A DNA stretch of 58,321 nucleotides, from assembly GCA_902595815.1 (NCBI GenBank), contig CACJRL010000009.1, positions 1-58,321 of the forward strand, given 5' to 3'. The notes under the pieces were generated by a model. That model was not told where the DNA came from. It searched no databases and was given only the letters and a program-made list of their open reading frames with translations. Made by a program: the position numbers and the translations under genes. The DNA is from an uncultured Pelagibacteraceae bacterium. GTDB taxonomy: Bacteria > Pseudomonadota > Alphaproteobacteria > Pelagibacterales > Pelagibacteraceae. Each line of letters starts with the position of its first letter. Positions within the stretch are counted from its first letter, which is position 1. Shown one piece after another: positions 29,770 to 38,192 of the stretch.

Positions 29770-29783
29770 TATTGAAATATCAA
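29766..29783. repeat. Perfect palindrome at the end of ptrB
   Basis: TTGATATT, two bases, AATATCAA, overlapping the ptrB stop (29767-29769) and the candidate -35 of the hsp20 promoter (29771-29777). It could be a weak transcript end or a protein-binding site; there is no T-tract. Confidence 0.4.
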
Positions 29784-29798
29784 AATTAATTACCATAT
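29771..29798 (+). promoter_or_regulatory. Candidate RpoH promoter of hsp20
   Basis: ATTGAAA at 29771-29777, 13 bases, then TACCATAT at 29791-29798, against CTTGAAA-N(11-16)-CCCCATNT. There is one -35 mismatch and two in the -10. Start of transcription would fall near 29805, just before the leader hairpins. Confidence 0.5.
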
Positions 29799-29805
29799 AA
29801 ACTTT

Positions 29806-29857
29806 GTTAGTCGCCTAATGGGGCTAGCAATAAATAAACTTGCTTAATTAAAGGAGG
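29806..29857 (+). ncRNA. ROSE-like RNA thermometer in the hsp20 leader
   Basis: Two hairpins can form. The first, 29806-29828, pairs GTTAG with CTAGC and continues with U-G and C-G pairs around a small loop. The second, 29839-29857, pairs CUUGCUU (29839-29845) with AAGGAGG (29851-29857), the Shine-Dalgarno itself, leaving a five-base loop; its centre holds the G opposite G (29842, 29854) within UUGCU/AGGAG. A UYGCU segment sequestering AGGA through a G-G pair is the signature of ROSE elements of rhizobial small heat-shock genes. Melting at higher temperature would release the ribosome site. Confidence 0.55.
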
Positions 29858-29862
29858 ATAAT

Positions 29863-30309
29863 ATGACAAGTAAGGATCTATCAATTTTCAACTCACTTCG
29901 GCCTTTCTCAATTGGTTTTGACGATATGTTTGACCAATTCGAAAGCATGTTGGGCAATGGTGGTTTAAGTATGCAATCAAACTACCCGCCTTACAACATC
30001 AGAAGAACTGGCAAAGATAACTACTCAATAGAGGTTGCTTTAGCTGGTTTTAACAAAAAAGATGTTGAGGTAGAGTTTGAAGATAATCTATTGACTGTAA
30101 GAACTAAACAAGTTGATAGAAGTGAAAACAAAAACCAAGATGGAGAGATAATCCACAAAGGTATATCGCAAAGACAATTTGCGAGATCATTTACAATTGC
30201 TGATGATGTAAAAGTGAATGGTGCAGAGTTAAAAGATGGTCTTTTAACAATTGCATGTGAAAGGATTATCCCGGAACATAAAAAAAAGAAACTTATTGAG
30301 ATTAAATAA
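29863..30309 (+). CDS. Small heat-shock protein (Hsp20/IbpA family)
   Basis: ATP-independent holdase that binds unfolding proteins. The 148-residue protein has an IbpA-like N terminus (RPFSIGFDDMFDQFESML), an alpha-crystallin domain (about 40-130) with NYSIEVALAGF and GLLTIACER, and a short C-terminal extension; the IxI tail motif may be LIEIK. A strong AAGGAGG site precedes the ATG and is buried in a ROSE-like hairpin. A perfect hairpin follows the stop. Confidence 0.95.
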   Translation: MTSKDLSIFNSLRPFSIGFDDMFDQFESMLGNGGLSMQSNYPPYNIRRTGKDNYSIEVALAGFNKKDVEVEFEDNLLTVRTKQVDRSENKNQDGEIIHKGISQRQFARSFTIADDVKVNGAELKDGLLTIACERIIPEHKKKKLIEIK

Positions 30310-30317
30310 GTACCTTG

Positions 30318-30340
30318 CTTGTGGGGCTAGTCCCCACAAG
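30318..30340. terminator. Perfect hairpin between hsp20 and a convergent lipoprotein gene
   Basis: CTTGTGGGG (30318-30326), loop CTAGT, CCCCACAAG (30332-30340): a 9-bp perfect stem, unusually GC-rich for this window. No T-tract follows on either strand, so it would act as a transcript-stabilising 3' end or a Rho-assisted or bidirectional terminator for the two converging genes. Confidence 0.6.
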
Positions 30341-30341
30341 A

Positions 30342-30674
30342 CTAAATACATCCGCTAGAGCTAAATCCGATAATAACCCCTGATGCATTCACCTCAAATT
30401 TTCTTTCACAAGGAATTCCATATTTTTTTGTTTTGTAGATAAGCATTTCATTTCCAAGTTCATTTACAAAATCTTCTGAAGGTGAGCCTAATTCTAATCT
30501 CATCTCATTAACTTCTTTGCCAACGAATTGACCAAATTTTTCATTCTCTTTTTCAGCCACTTCATCAGATTTCTTTTTAATTGTCTGGCATCCAGTTAAA
30601 AAAATTATTGTTAATGTAATAAACAGAGCAATAAATTTTTTTGATAAAGTATTATTTTTAAAAGCAATAATCAT
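30342..30674 (-). CDS. Small lipoprotein, OmlA/BamE-like shape
   Basis: A 110-residue lipoprotein: signal segment with lipobox FLTGC (Cys29), then a charged helix (KKKSDEVAEKENEKFGQFVG), then a small domain EVNEMRLELGSPSEDF, NEMLIYKTKKYGIPCERKFEV and IGFSSSGC. Two further Cys could form a disulfide in the periplasm. The GxP...Y pattern recalls SmpA/OmlA domains, but I cannot assign it firmly. Function unknown. Confidence 0.65.
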   Translation of the reverse strand: MIIAFKNNTLSKKFIALFITLTIIFLTGCQTIKKKSDEVAEKENEKFGQFVGKEVNEMRLELGSPSEDFVNELGNEMLIYKTKKYGIPCERKFEVNASGVIIGFSSSGCI

Positions 30675-30812
30675 TAATACATACCTAAAGTTGAATTATG
30701 TTAACAATTTGTTCAAAACTTTCATTAAATTGTTTGAATTTAATACAAATTTGAAAAGATAGGAAATTTTAAAGATTATTGAGTTATTGATTTAATATAT
30801 TAAAGAAATGCT

Positions 30813-32312
30813 ATGGCAACAGACTTAAGAATATCAAATATATCAAAAATATATCCAGGATGTGTAGCTAATGATAATGTATCTCTTCAATTTAAAAGTG
30901 GAAAAATATACGCACTTTTGGGAGAGAACGGAGCTGGTAAATCCACATTGGTAAAAATTTTGTCTGGTGTGATAAGCCCAGATAATGGTGAGGTTTTTTT
31001 AAATAAAAAAAATTTAAAATTAAGTTCTCCACTCGATGCCAAAAAAAATAAAATTGGAATGGTTTTTCAGCATTTCAATTTATTTGAAACTTTATCAGTA
31101 TTTGAAAACTTAAGTATAGATGCAACTGAAGATAACAAAAGTTTAAGGGTGAGAATAAATGAAATATTAAAAAAATATAACTTTAGTATTAACCTTGATG
31201 TTCCTGTATTAAATTTATCAGCAGGACAAAAGCAAAAAGTTGAGATTATAAGATGCCTTTTAAGAAGCCCTAAAGTTCTTATCATGGATGAGCCTACATC
31301 TGTTTTGACTGAGCAAGAAACAGAAGAATTATTTATATCTTTAAAAAAATTCTGTGATGAAGGAATATTAATTATTTACATAACTCACAAGTTAAAAGAA
31401 GTTTTGTCTTTATGCGATGAAGTTGCAGTAATGCGAAAAGGTAAGGTCGTATCTGTTAGCCAAACACAAAATGAAAAAGTTGAAACTCTCGCAAATAAGA
31501 TGGTTGGTCAAAAACTAGCGAAAATTAAGAAAAAAATTAATATTTCCAAAAATAAAGATGAGATATTTAAAGTAAAACATTTAAATTTTTATAGCGATGA
31601 TCCTTTTGAAACAAATTTAGTTAATCTAAATTTTTCTGTAAAGAAAGGAGAATGTTTAGGTATAGCAGGTATTTCTGGCAATGGTCAAAACGAACTCTTT
31701 CAAATTTTGAGTGGGGAAATAATTACACCTGATACATCAATCATTTTTCGAAATAAAGAAATTGCTAAACTAAATCCAAAGCAACGACGAGAGTATTTAA
31801 TGGCTTTTTCTCCTGAAGATAGAATATCTCAAGCAGCTGTACCTGAATTAAAAATATATGAAAATGTAGCATTAAATAATTTCAAGTCATCAAATTTTTT
31901 TGAAAAAGGTTTGGTAAATGAAAGAAAAATTAAAGAGCATTCAAAGAAAATATTATCTGATTTCTCAGTAAATACAGACAATGTTGAATTAAAAAGTCAA
32001 TTTCTATCGGGTGGAAATTTACAAAAACTTATTTTAGGGAGAGAGTTAATTACAGCTCCAGAATTATTAATTTGTTACAATCCAACATGGGGGCTGGATG
32101 TGGGTGCAATCAATTATATTCATGAAACACTTATAAAAATTAACGATCAAGAAAAATCAACGATTTTAATTTCTACAGATACAGAGGAATTATTAAAACT
32201 CAGTGATAGAATTGCTGTTATATACAAAGGCAAGCTTTCAAAAATAATGCCTTCTGAGGAAGTCACTCCAGAAAAATTAGGAGTTCTAATGGGAGGTGGT
32301 TCCATTGATTAA
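30813..32312 (+). CDS. ABC transporter ATPase, BMP-type nucleoside/sugar importer
   Basis: A 499-residue double-ATPase subunit. The first half has Walker A GENGAGKST (38-46), the signature LSAGQKQKVEI and Walker B VLIMDEPTSVLT; the second half has the degenerate GISGNGQNELF loop and LSGGNLQKLILGREL signature, as in sugar/nucleoside importers of the RbsA/YufO type. With two permeases and a BMP-family binding protein downstream, a purine nucleoside or related substrate is likely. It overlaps the first permease by 17 bases. Confidence 0.93.
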   Translation: MATDLRISNISKIYPGCVANDNVSLQFKSGKIYALLGENGAGKSTLVKILSGVISPDNGEVFLNKKNLKLSSPLDAKKNKIGMVFQHFNLFETLSVFENLSIDATEDNKSLRVRINEILKKYNFSINLDVPVLNLSAGQKQKVEIIRCLLRSPKVLIMDEPTSVLTEQETEELFISLKKFCDEGILIIYITHKLKEVLSLCDEVAVMRKGKVVSVSQTQNEKVETLANKMVGQKLAKIKKKINISKNKDEIFKVKHLNFYSDDPFETNLVNLNFSVKKGECLGIAGISGNGQNELFQILSGEIITPDTSIIFRNKEIAKLNPKQRREYLMAFSPEDRISQAAVPELKIYENVALNNFKSSNFFEKGLVNERKIKEHSKKILSDFSVNTDNVELKSQFLSGGNLQKLILGRELITAPELLICYNPTWGLDVGAINYIHETLIKINDQEKSTILISTDTEELLKLSDRIAVIYKGKLSKIMPSEEVTPEKLGVLMGGGSID

Positions 32313-33384
32313 AATTGAAAAAAGAAATGATGTACCAATGGCATTATATTTTTTTACTCCTTTTATTGCAATCATACTTACAATTTTAGGTGGTGGTATA
32401 ATTTTTTATATTTTAGGTTTTAATCCAATAGAAGCACTTAAGTTTTACTTTATAACTCCAATTTCAAATTTATATGGCCTCAGTGAATTGTTACTCAAAG
32501 CAACACCCCTTTGCCTAATTGCTATTGGATTATCATTTTGTTTTAAAAGTAATAATTGGAATATTGGTGCAGAAGGACAATTAACTTTTGGTGCGATTGT
32601 AGGAGGTGGAGTTGCTCTTTTATTTTATAATCAAGAAGGTTTTTATATACTGCCTTTAGTTATACTTGCTGGAGCAATCGGTGGAATGATCTTTGCACTT
32701 ATCCCAGCAATCCTTAAAACATATTTTAATACAAACGAGATTTTAGTTAGTCTTATGTTGGTTTACGTTTCAAAGCTACTCTTAGATTACTTAGTAGTTG
32801 GGCCATGGAGTAATCCTGAAGGTTTTAATTTTCCTGAAACAAGACAATTTAGTGATTCATCTAGAATGCCATTATTATTTGAGGGTTTGAGAATTCATGC
32901 TGGTATTTTTTTAGCTCTTGCAGCAGTTATGCTGAGTTGGTTTATTCTTTATAAAACCTATTTAGGCTTTCAGATTAAAGTATCCGGTCTAAGTTTAAAA
33001 ACTGCTAAGTATGCTGGATTTAAAGGAAAAACCATGATTTTAGTTGTTTTTATGATTAGTGGTGCTTGTGCGGGATTAGCTGGAGTTGGTGAAATTACTG
33101 GGCCTATTGGACAATTGCATAGAATGATATCCCCCGATTATGGTTTTACAGCAATTATTGTTGCTTTTTTAGGTCGTCTTAATCCTTTTGGCATAATTTT
33201 TGCATCTTTGGTTGTTGCATTGACATACCTTGGTGCCGAAACGGCTCAAATTTTTTTACAAATACCAAAATATACCGGCCAAGTCTTTCAGGGTATGATC
33301 TTATTTTTTTTACTCGCATCTGATTATTTGCTTTTTTTCAAAGTTAAAATTTTAAATTTAAAAAAAAATGAGCTTAGACATTAG
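32296..33384 (+). CDS. ABC transporter permease (BMP-type importer, first)
   Basis: A 362-residue inner-membrane protein with about nine hydrophobic segments of the BPD_transp_2 family. Signatures include NIGAEGQLTFGAIVGG, TNEILVSLMLVYVS, and GLSLKTAKYAGFKGKTMI with GACAGLAGVGEI. It overlaps the ATPase gene (17 bases) and the second permease gene (17 bases), so all three are almost certainly co-translated. Confidence 0.92.
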   Translation: MVPLIKIEKRNDVPMALYFFTPFIAIILTILGGGIIFYILGFNPIEALKFYFITPISNLYGLSELLLKATPLCLIAIGLSFCFKSNNWNIGAEGQLTFGAIVGGGVALLFYNQEGFYILPLVILAGAIGGMIFALIPAILKTYFNTNEILVSLMLVYVSKLLLDYLVVGPWSNPEGFNFPETRQFSDSSRMPLLFEGLRIHAGIFLALAAVMLSWFILYKTYLGFQIKVSGLSLKTAKYAGFKGKTMILVVFMISGACAGLAGVGEITGPIGQLHRMISPDYGFTAIIVAFLGRLNPFGIIFASLVVALTYLGAETAQIFLQIPKYTGQVFQGMILFFLLASDYLLFFKVKILNLKKNELRH

Positions 33385-34300
33385 TTTTATAGGAATTCTG
33401 ATAGGATCAATAATGGCTTCATCAGTGCCATTAATACTTGCTGCGTCAGGTGAATTGATTACTGAAAGATCTGGGGTTTTAAATTTAGGTGTCGAAGGAA
33501 TGATGATAATCGGGGCAATATCTGGTTTTGCTTTAATGGTAATAACAGACAACCTTTTTATAGCAATCGTAGGTTCTATGTTATCAGGAGTTATAATTTC
33601 ACTAATCTTCGGATTTTTAACGCAATCTCTTCTTACAAACCATGTTGCAACAGGTTTGGCATTAACTATTTTTGGCATTGGTTTATCCGCAATGTTAGGA
33701 AAAAATTTTGTTGGTATTCCTGGAAAAGAATTTCCAGTTTTATTTTCAAGTTTAAGAGAAAGTATTCCGTTTTTTGGTCCAATATTATTTGGACACTCTA
33801 TAGTTTTATATTTTGCTTTTGCTTTACCATTTTTAACTAATTATTTTTTGAAAAAAACTAAATTAGGTTTAGTTGTTAGAGCTGTTGGTGATTCGCCTGT
33901 TTCGGCATCTAATCAAGGTATAAATGTTATTCTAGTTAGATACTGTTGTATCCTTTATGGAGGAGCTATGTGTGGCTTAGCAGGTGCATATCTATCCTTA
34001 ATATACACTCCACAGTGGATTGAAAATATGACAGCAGGAAGAGGATGGATAGCTTTGGCTTTGGTTGTATTTGCAACCTGGAGTCCTATAAAAGTTTTAA
34101 TTGGTGCTTTAATTTTTGGTGGGATTACAATTCTACAATTACATATGCAAGCAATTGGCTTTAGAATACCAGTTCAATTTTTAAGTGCATTACCTTATCT
34201 GATGACAATAATAGTTTTAGTTGTAATCTCTCGTGACAGTAGAAAAATAAAACTGAATACCCCAACCTCCTTAGGAAGAATATTCTATAAGGAAAAGTGA
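33368..34300 (+). CDS. ABC transporter permease (BMP-type importer, second)
   Basis: A 310-residue partner permease with about eight membrane segments. It has ERSGVLNLGVEGMMIIGAISGF near the N terminus, NHVATGLALTIFGIGLS, GLVVRAVGDSPVSASNQGINV and a conserved GAMCGLAGAYLSL segment, all typical of the second permease of BMP-type importers. It ends 88 bases before the binding protein. Confidence 0.92.
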   Translation: MSLDISFIGILIGSIMASSVPLILAASGELITERSGVLNLGVEGMMIIGAISGFALMVITDNLFIAIVGSMLSGVIISLIFGFLTQSLLTNHVATGLALTIFGIGLSAMLGKNFVGIPGKEFPVLFSSLRESIPFFGPILFGHSIVLYFAFALPFLTNYFLKKTKLGLVVRAVGDSPVSASNQGINVILVRYCCILYGGAMCGLAGAYLSLIYTPQWIENMTAGRGWIALALVVFATWSPIKVLIGALIFGGITILQLHMQAIGFRIPVQFLSALPYLMTIIVLVVISRDSRKIKLNTPTSLGRIFYKEK

Positions 34301-34388
34301 TGTGAGCTATTCGAAAATAATTATTTTTTTTTTTTGAATTTTGATTAACTTAAAGCTTCCAAAAAAAAATTTAGAGGGGAAATTCAAA

Positions 34389-35453
34389 ATGTATAAAAAC
34401 TTTTTTAGATATTTAATTTCTGCAATTTTTCTACTTGGGTTTAGTGTAAACTCAAATGCGGATTTTAAAGTTGGTTTTGTCTATGTTGGCCCGACTGGTG
34501 ACCATGGATGGACATTTCAACATCACGAAGGTAGAAATGCTGTAGAAGCAGCTGGAATAAAAACAACATTTGTTGAAAGTGTTCCGGAAGGTGCTGATGC
34601 GGAAAGAGTAATCAGGCAACTAGCTCAATCTGGCCACGACTTAATTTTTACAACTAGTTTTGGATATATGGATCCAACTAACAAAGTTGCAAAAGATTTT
34701 CCAAACGTAAAATTTGAACACGCAACAGGTTATAAAAGAGAGCACTCAAATGTTTCTACTTATTCAGCAAGATTTTACGAAGGAAGAACTCTTTTAGGCC
34801 ATATTGCTGGAAAAATGACTAAAACCAACACGATTGGCTATATTGCATCTTTTCCAATTCCTGAAGTAATAAGAGGAATTAACGCAATGACTCTTGCTGC
34901 ACAAAAAGTCAATCCAAATATTAAAACTAAAATTGTATGGGTGTTTACTTGGTACGATCCAGGTAAAGAAGCTGAAGCAGCGCAAGCTTTAATCGATCAA
35001 GGTGCAGATGTAATTATGCAACATACAGATAGTACAGCACCAGTTCAAACTGCAGAGAAAGCAGGTGTATGGTCATTTGGTCAAGCAAGTGACATGCAAA
35101 GATTTGCTCCTAAATCAATCTTGACTTCAATTATAGATGATTGGGCACCATATTATGTTGAAAGAGCAATTGCTGCAAGAGACGGTACATGGAATCAACA
35201 AGATACATGGCATGGATTAAAGGAAGGTATGGTTGCTATGGGACCATATAATTCTGCAATGGGTGCTGACTTAGTTAAAGAAGTAGAGCAGCTTCAAAAA
35301 GATCTAGCATCTGGAAAAGTTCATTCGTTCACAGGTCCTATATATGACCAAAAAGGTAATATATTAGTTGCCGAAGGAAAAGTCGCTGATGACGGAATGT
35401 TAGCTGGAATGAGTGTTTATGTAAAAGGTGTTGAAGGAGATATTCCAAAATAA
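34389..35453 (+). CDS. BMP-family substrate-binding lipoprotein/periplasmic protein
   Basis: Periplasmic binding protein of the importer, about 354 residues. The signal peptide (MYKNFFRYLISAIFLLGFS, cleavage after SNA) is non-lipidated. The mature part has FKVGFVYVGPTGDHGWTFQH, GFGY-type repeats such as ATGYKREHSNVSTYSARFYEGRTLLGHIAG, and GADVIMQHTDST, all typical of the BMP (PnrA-like/purine nucleoside) family. I chose the ATG at 34389 (Shine-Dalgarno AGAGGGG upstream) rather than 34341, because it places the signal peptide at the N terminus. A bidirectional terminator follows. Confidence 0.92.
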   Translation: MYKNFFRYLISAIFLLGFSVNSNADFKVGFVYVGPTGDHGWTFQHHEGRNAVEAAGIKTTFVESVPEGADAERVIRQLAQSGHDLIFTTSFGYMDPTNKVAKDFPNVKFEHATGYKREHSNVSTYSARFYEGRTLLGHIAGKMTKTNTIGYIASFPIPEVIRGINAMTLAAQKVNPNIKTKIVWVFTWYDPGKEAEAAQALIDQGADVIMQHTDSTAPVQTAEKAGVWSFGQASDMQRFAPKSILTSIIDDWAPYYVERAIAARDGTWNQQDTWHGLKEGMVAMGPYNSAMGADLVKEVEQLQKDLASGKVHSFTGPIYDQKGNILVAEGKVADDGMLAGMSVYVKGVEGDIPK

Positions 35454-35469
35454 TTTTTAAAAAAAAATT

Positions 35470-35503
35470 AAAAAGGCCGACTTATATAGTTGGCCTTTTT
35501 TTT
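35470..35503. terminator. Bidirectional intrinsic terminator
   Basis: AAAAAGGCCGACT, loop TATAT, AGTTGGCC and a run of eight T. The stem is eight pairs (GGCCGACT with AGTTGGCC, one G-T pair). A-runs on the left give a T-tract on the minus strand as well, so it can end both the transporter operon and the convergent phosphoribosyltransferase gene, whose stop it overlaps. Confidence 0.88.
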
Positions 35504-36023
35504 ATGAATGTTTTTTCTTTAAACCATTAATATCTATTTCATCATAATATTCTGAAGGTTGAACTATCCAAGGATCTCCATCTAGTAAAATTGGACAAAA
35601 ATCTGGAGTAAAAGAAGAGGATTTTTTTTTCCAAAGACAAGCTGTTTTTATTTCTTCAATATGGTTTTTCACTGGAGCATAATTTTTTAACCATTTAATA
35701 CTTTCATTTAATGTAAGTCCAGTATCAGATAAATCATCAACTAACAAAACATTTTTAAAGTCTTCATTTTTAGCAATTGAGCTTATGTCTCTTGCAAAAA
35801 TAAGTTCGCCCTGTTTATTTTCTACAGTTTCCCCAGAATAACTTTGAATAACAACATAAGCAGTGGGCAATTTAAATATTCTTGATAGCATATCAATTAT
35901 AGGTGCTGCACCCCTCATTATTCCGACTAAAACAGATGGTTTGTAATTTTTTTCAATTGTAAGAGCTAACTTTTCAACTGCTAATTTATAATCTTCATAA
36001 TTGATTATTAATTTTTCTGCCAT
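35502..36023 (-). CDS. Phosphoribosyltransferase, purine-salvage type
   Basis: A 173-residue PRTase with the PRPP loop NVLLVDDLSDTGLTL (91-105), a VGIMRGAAPIIDML segment and a hood ending CPILLDGDPWIVQPSEYYDE that resembles hypoxanthine/xanthine-guanine PRTases. It transfers ribose-5-phosphate from PRPP to a purine base; the exact base is not readable. I chose the ATG at 36023 (MAEKL) over one five codons upstream because neither has a clear ribosome site and this matches family starts. Next to the BMP transporter, salvage of imported purine is likely. Confidence 0.8.
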   Translation of the reverse strand: MAEKLIINYEDYKLAVEKLALTIEKNYKPSVLVGIMRGAAPIIDMLSRIFKLPTAYVVIQSYSGETVENKQGELIFARDISSIAKNEDFKNVLLVDDLSDTGLTLNESIKWLKNYAPVKNHIEEIKTACLWKKKSSSFTPDFCPILLDGDPWIVQPSEYYDEIDINGLKKKHS

Positions 36024-36065
36024 AAAATTTGGTAACATAAAAAAAAAAAATTAAAAAGGAGAATT

Positions 36066-36356
36066 ATGAAAGGTTACTGGATTGCAACTTACAGTGAAAT
36101 TAAAGACCCTGAAAGAATGAAAAAATATGCAGATAAAGCAAAGGAAGCTGTATTAAAACATTCTGGAAAAATTTTAGCTCGAAGTGCTAATAACATTGCA
36201 CTTGAGGGTAGAGAAATGGTTAGAATAGCACTTGCAGAATTCCCAGACGTGGAAACTGCTAAAAAATGCTACGATTCTGAAGAATATGTTGAGGCAAGAA
36301 CATATCTTAAAGATAATGTAATTAGAGAACATATGATATTTGAAGGAATGGAATAA
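36066..36356 (+). CDS. DUF1330 family protein, copy 1
   Basis: A 96-residue ferredoxin-like dimeric alpha/beta-barrel protein of the DUF1330 family: KGYWIATYSEIKDPERMKKYADKA at the start, KILARSANNIALEGREMVRIALAEFPD in the middle, and SEEYVEARTYLKDN near the end. The biochemical role is unknown. An AAAAAGGAG site precedes the ATG. A second homologue follows after 18 bases. Confidence 0.85.
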   Translation: MKGYWIATYSEIKDPERMKKYADKAKEAVLKHSGKILARSANNIALEGREMVRIALAEFPDVETAKKCYDSEEYVEARTYLKDNVIREHMIFEGME

Positions 36357-36374
36357 CTTAGAAAAGGGGCAAAT

Positions 36375-36671
36375 ATGAAGGCATATTGGGTGAGTTTGTA
36401 CACAGAGATTTCAAACCAAGATAACCTAAAAAAATATGGTGAAAATGCAATACCAGTTATAAAAAAATTTGGTGGTACTCCTGTAGTTAGAGGAGGCAAA
36501 CTAAAATATTATAGTGGTGACAAAATATTAAGGACCGTCATTTGGGAATTTCCCAGTTATGACATGGCCATATCTTGTCATGATTCAGAAGATTATTTAA
36601 AAGCTTGGTCTTATGCAGAACAAACTACAAAAAGACATATGTTTATTGTGGAGGGTGCTAATACTGAATAG
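36375..36671 (+). CDS. DUF1330 family protein, copy 2
   Basis: A 98-residue DUF1330 protein (KAYWVSLYTEISNQDNLKKYGENA, GGTPVVRGGK, EFPSYDMAISCHDSEDYLKAW), clearly a divergent paralogue of the preceding gene, so the pair probably arose by tandem duplication. They could form a heterodimer; no substrate can be read. Its 3' end overlaps the convergent DNA glycosylase gene by 14 bases. Confidence 0.85.
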   Translation: MKAYWVSLYTEISNQDNLKKYGENAIPVIKKFGGTPVVRGGKLKYYSGDKILRTVIWEFPSYDMAISCHDSEDYLKAWSYAEQTTKRHMFIVEGANTE

Positions 36672-37284
36672 TATCGTCATCAATTGAACGCCACAAATAC
36701 CAAGTGGCGACAGAGCAGTATGGAGAAAATCTTTTTTGAAGCTTTTTTACAAAAATTTCAGGTGGAAAATATTTTTTTTTATAGTTGTTTGATATTGCTC
36801 TTAGTAAACCAATATCCTGAACTGGCCAGATATTGGACCTATTATAAGTAAATAACAAAATCATCTCTGCTGACCATCTTCCAATTTGTCTTAAAGTTGA
36901 TAGGTATATAATTGCTTCTTCATCACTCATTTTCGAAATTAATTTTGGATTAAAACTTTTATCTTTAAATTTTTGAGACATTTCCAAGATACCCCTTATT
37001 TTTTGACGACTAAGACCACATTTTTTAAGTTGTGATGTTTTAAGCTTTGAAACAATTTTTGGATTAATTTTTTTTTTACATGCCAATTCAAATTTTTTGA
37101 AGACAGAGTCTGCAGCAGCAACACTTATTTGTTGTCCTATTATACTTTTGCATAAAGAATAAAAGACATCTTTTCTAGTAGTTAAATTATTATCTTTATA
37201 TTTTTTAATCAATGATCTCATAATACTATCTTTTTTTGAAAGATATGTTCTAGCTTTTTTCCAATATGCCGGTGCCTTACTCAT
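36658..37284 (-). CDS. DNA-3-methyladenine glycosylase (AlkA-like, HhH-GPD)
   Basis: Base-excision repair enzyme removing alkylated purines. The 208-residue protein has the helix-hairpin-helix-GPD region: YLSTLRQIGRWSAEMILLF (127-145) followed by the catalytic Asp157 in PVQDIGLLRA, and SIIGQQISVAAADSV (47-61). No FeS-cluster cysteines are present, which separates it from Nth/MutY. It follows the EamA gene with an 8-base overlap. Confidence 0.9.
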   Translation of the reverse strand: MSKAPAYWKKARTYLSKKDSIMRSLIKKYKDNNLTTRKDVFYSLCKSIIGQQISVAAADSVFKKFELACKKKINPKIVSKLKTSQLKKCGLSRQKIRGILEMSQKFKDKSFNPKLISKMSDEEAIIYLSTLRQIGRWSAEMILLFTYNRSNIWPVQDIGLLRAISNNYKKKYFPPEIFVKKLQKRFSPYCSVATWYLWRSIDDDTIQY

Positions 37285-38158
37285 TTCTACTTACCGTTAC
37301 TTGTTTATTTAAATATATTTCTCTTCGAAATATAATGATTGATGATATTATTACCAGTGAAGCACCCATCAATGTTTTAATTGTGGGAATTTCATCCCAA
37401 ATAAAATATCCAAAAGATATTGCAAATATTAATCCTAAATATTTAAGAGGTGTAACCAGAGAAACCTCGGATAATTTATATGATTGACTTAATAATAAAT
37501 TAGCTGTTCCTCCCAACAAGCCAATTGTACATAATAGTAAGAAATCATTGAAAGTTGGCATGATCCATCCAAATGGTATTGATAAAACTCCAACAATTGT
37601 AATTGCAAAAGAAAAAAAGAATGAGATCAACCAGACTGGTTCTGTGGATGAAAGTTTTCTAATTGTAATTGCAACGTAAGACATTCCAATACAAAAGATT
37701 ATTGGAAATAAGTAATAAATATTTAAGCTAGAAAATCCTGGTTGGGTAATTACTAAAACACCAATAAAACCAACAAATACTGCGGCCCATCTATATACTC
37801 CTACTTTCTCGCTTAGTAAAAATATTGATAGCAAAGTTGTAAATATAGGTGCAGCAAATGAAATACTTGTCACTGTTGCAAGTGGTAGGTTTCTTAGTGC
37901 CAAAAATATTGCAGCTAAAGCTATCAGTCCTGAACAACATCTAATTAAATGTAATCCTGGTCTATTTGTTTTGTAAAAATCTCGAAATCTTGTCTTAGGA
38001 ACTAAAAAAATTATTGGCAAAATACCAAATAGACCTCTAAAGAACATTACCTGTCCAATTGGATAATCTGATGACCACTTGACTATTACATCCATAAATG
38101 AAAAGGCACATATTGATAAAAACATGTAAAAAAAGCCTAATTGATTTTTGGAAAGCAT
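37277..38158 (-). CDS. EamA/DMT-family transporter
   Basis: A 293-residue drug/metabolite transporter with ten hydrophobic segments in two EamA repeats (first about 8-140, second about 150-285). Signatures include FMDVIVKWSSDYP, MFFRGLFGILP and the second-repeat LLSQSYKLSEVSLVTPLKYLGLI. Probably an exporter of amino acids or metabolites at the inner membrane; substrate unknown. It is divergent from msrA with 34 bases between start codons. Confidence 0.88.
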   Translation of the reverse strand: MLSKNQLGFFYMFLSICAFSFMDVIVKWSSDYPIGQVMFFRGLFGILPIIFLVPKTRFRDFYKTNRPGLHLIRCCSGLIALAAIFLALRNLPLATVTSISFAAPIFTTLLSIFLLSEKVGVYRWAAVFVGFIGVLVITQPGFSSLNIYYLFPIIFCIGMSYVAITIRKLSSTEPVWLISFFFSFAITIVGVLSIPFGWIMPTFNDFLLLCTIGLLGGTANLLLSQSYKLSEVSLVTPLKYLGLIFAISFGYFIWDEIPTIKTLMGASLVIISSIIIFRREIYLNKQVTVSRNE

Positions 38159-38192
38159 GATAATAACTTTAGATTAATTAAAATTTTTAGCA

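Noticed and set aside
30675..30812. TTCAAA/TTTGAA half-sites before the nucleoside transporter operon
   Set aside because: Copies at 30712, 30733 and 30750 are short, irregularly spaced and expected by chance in this base composition.
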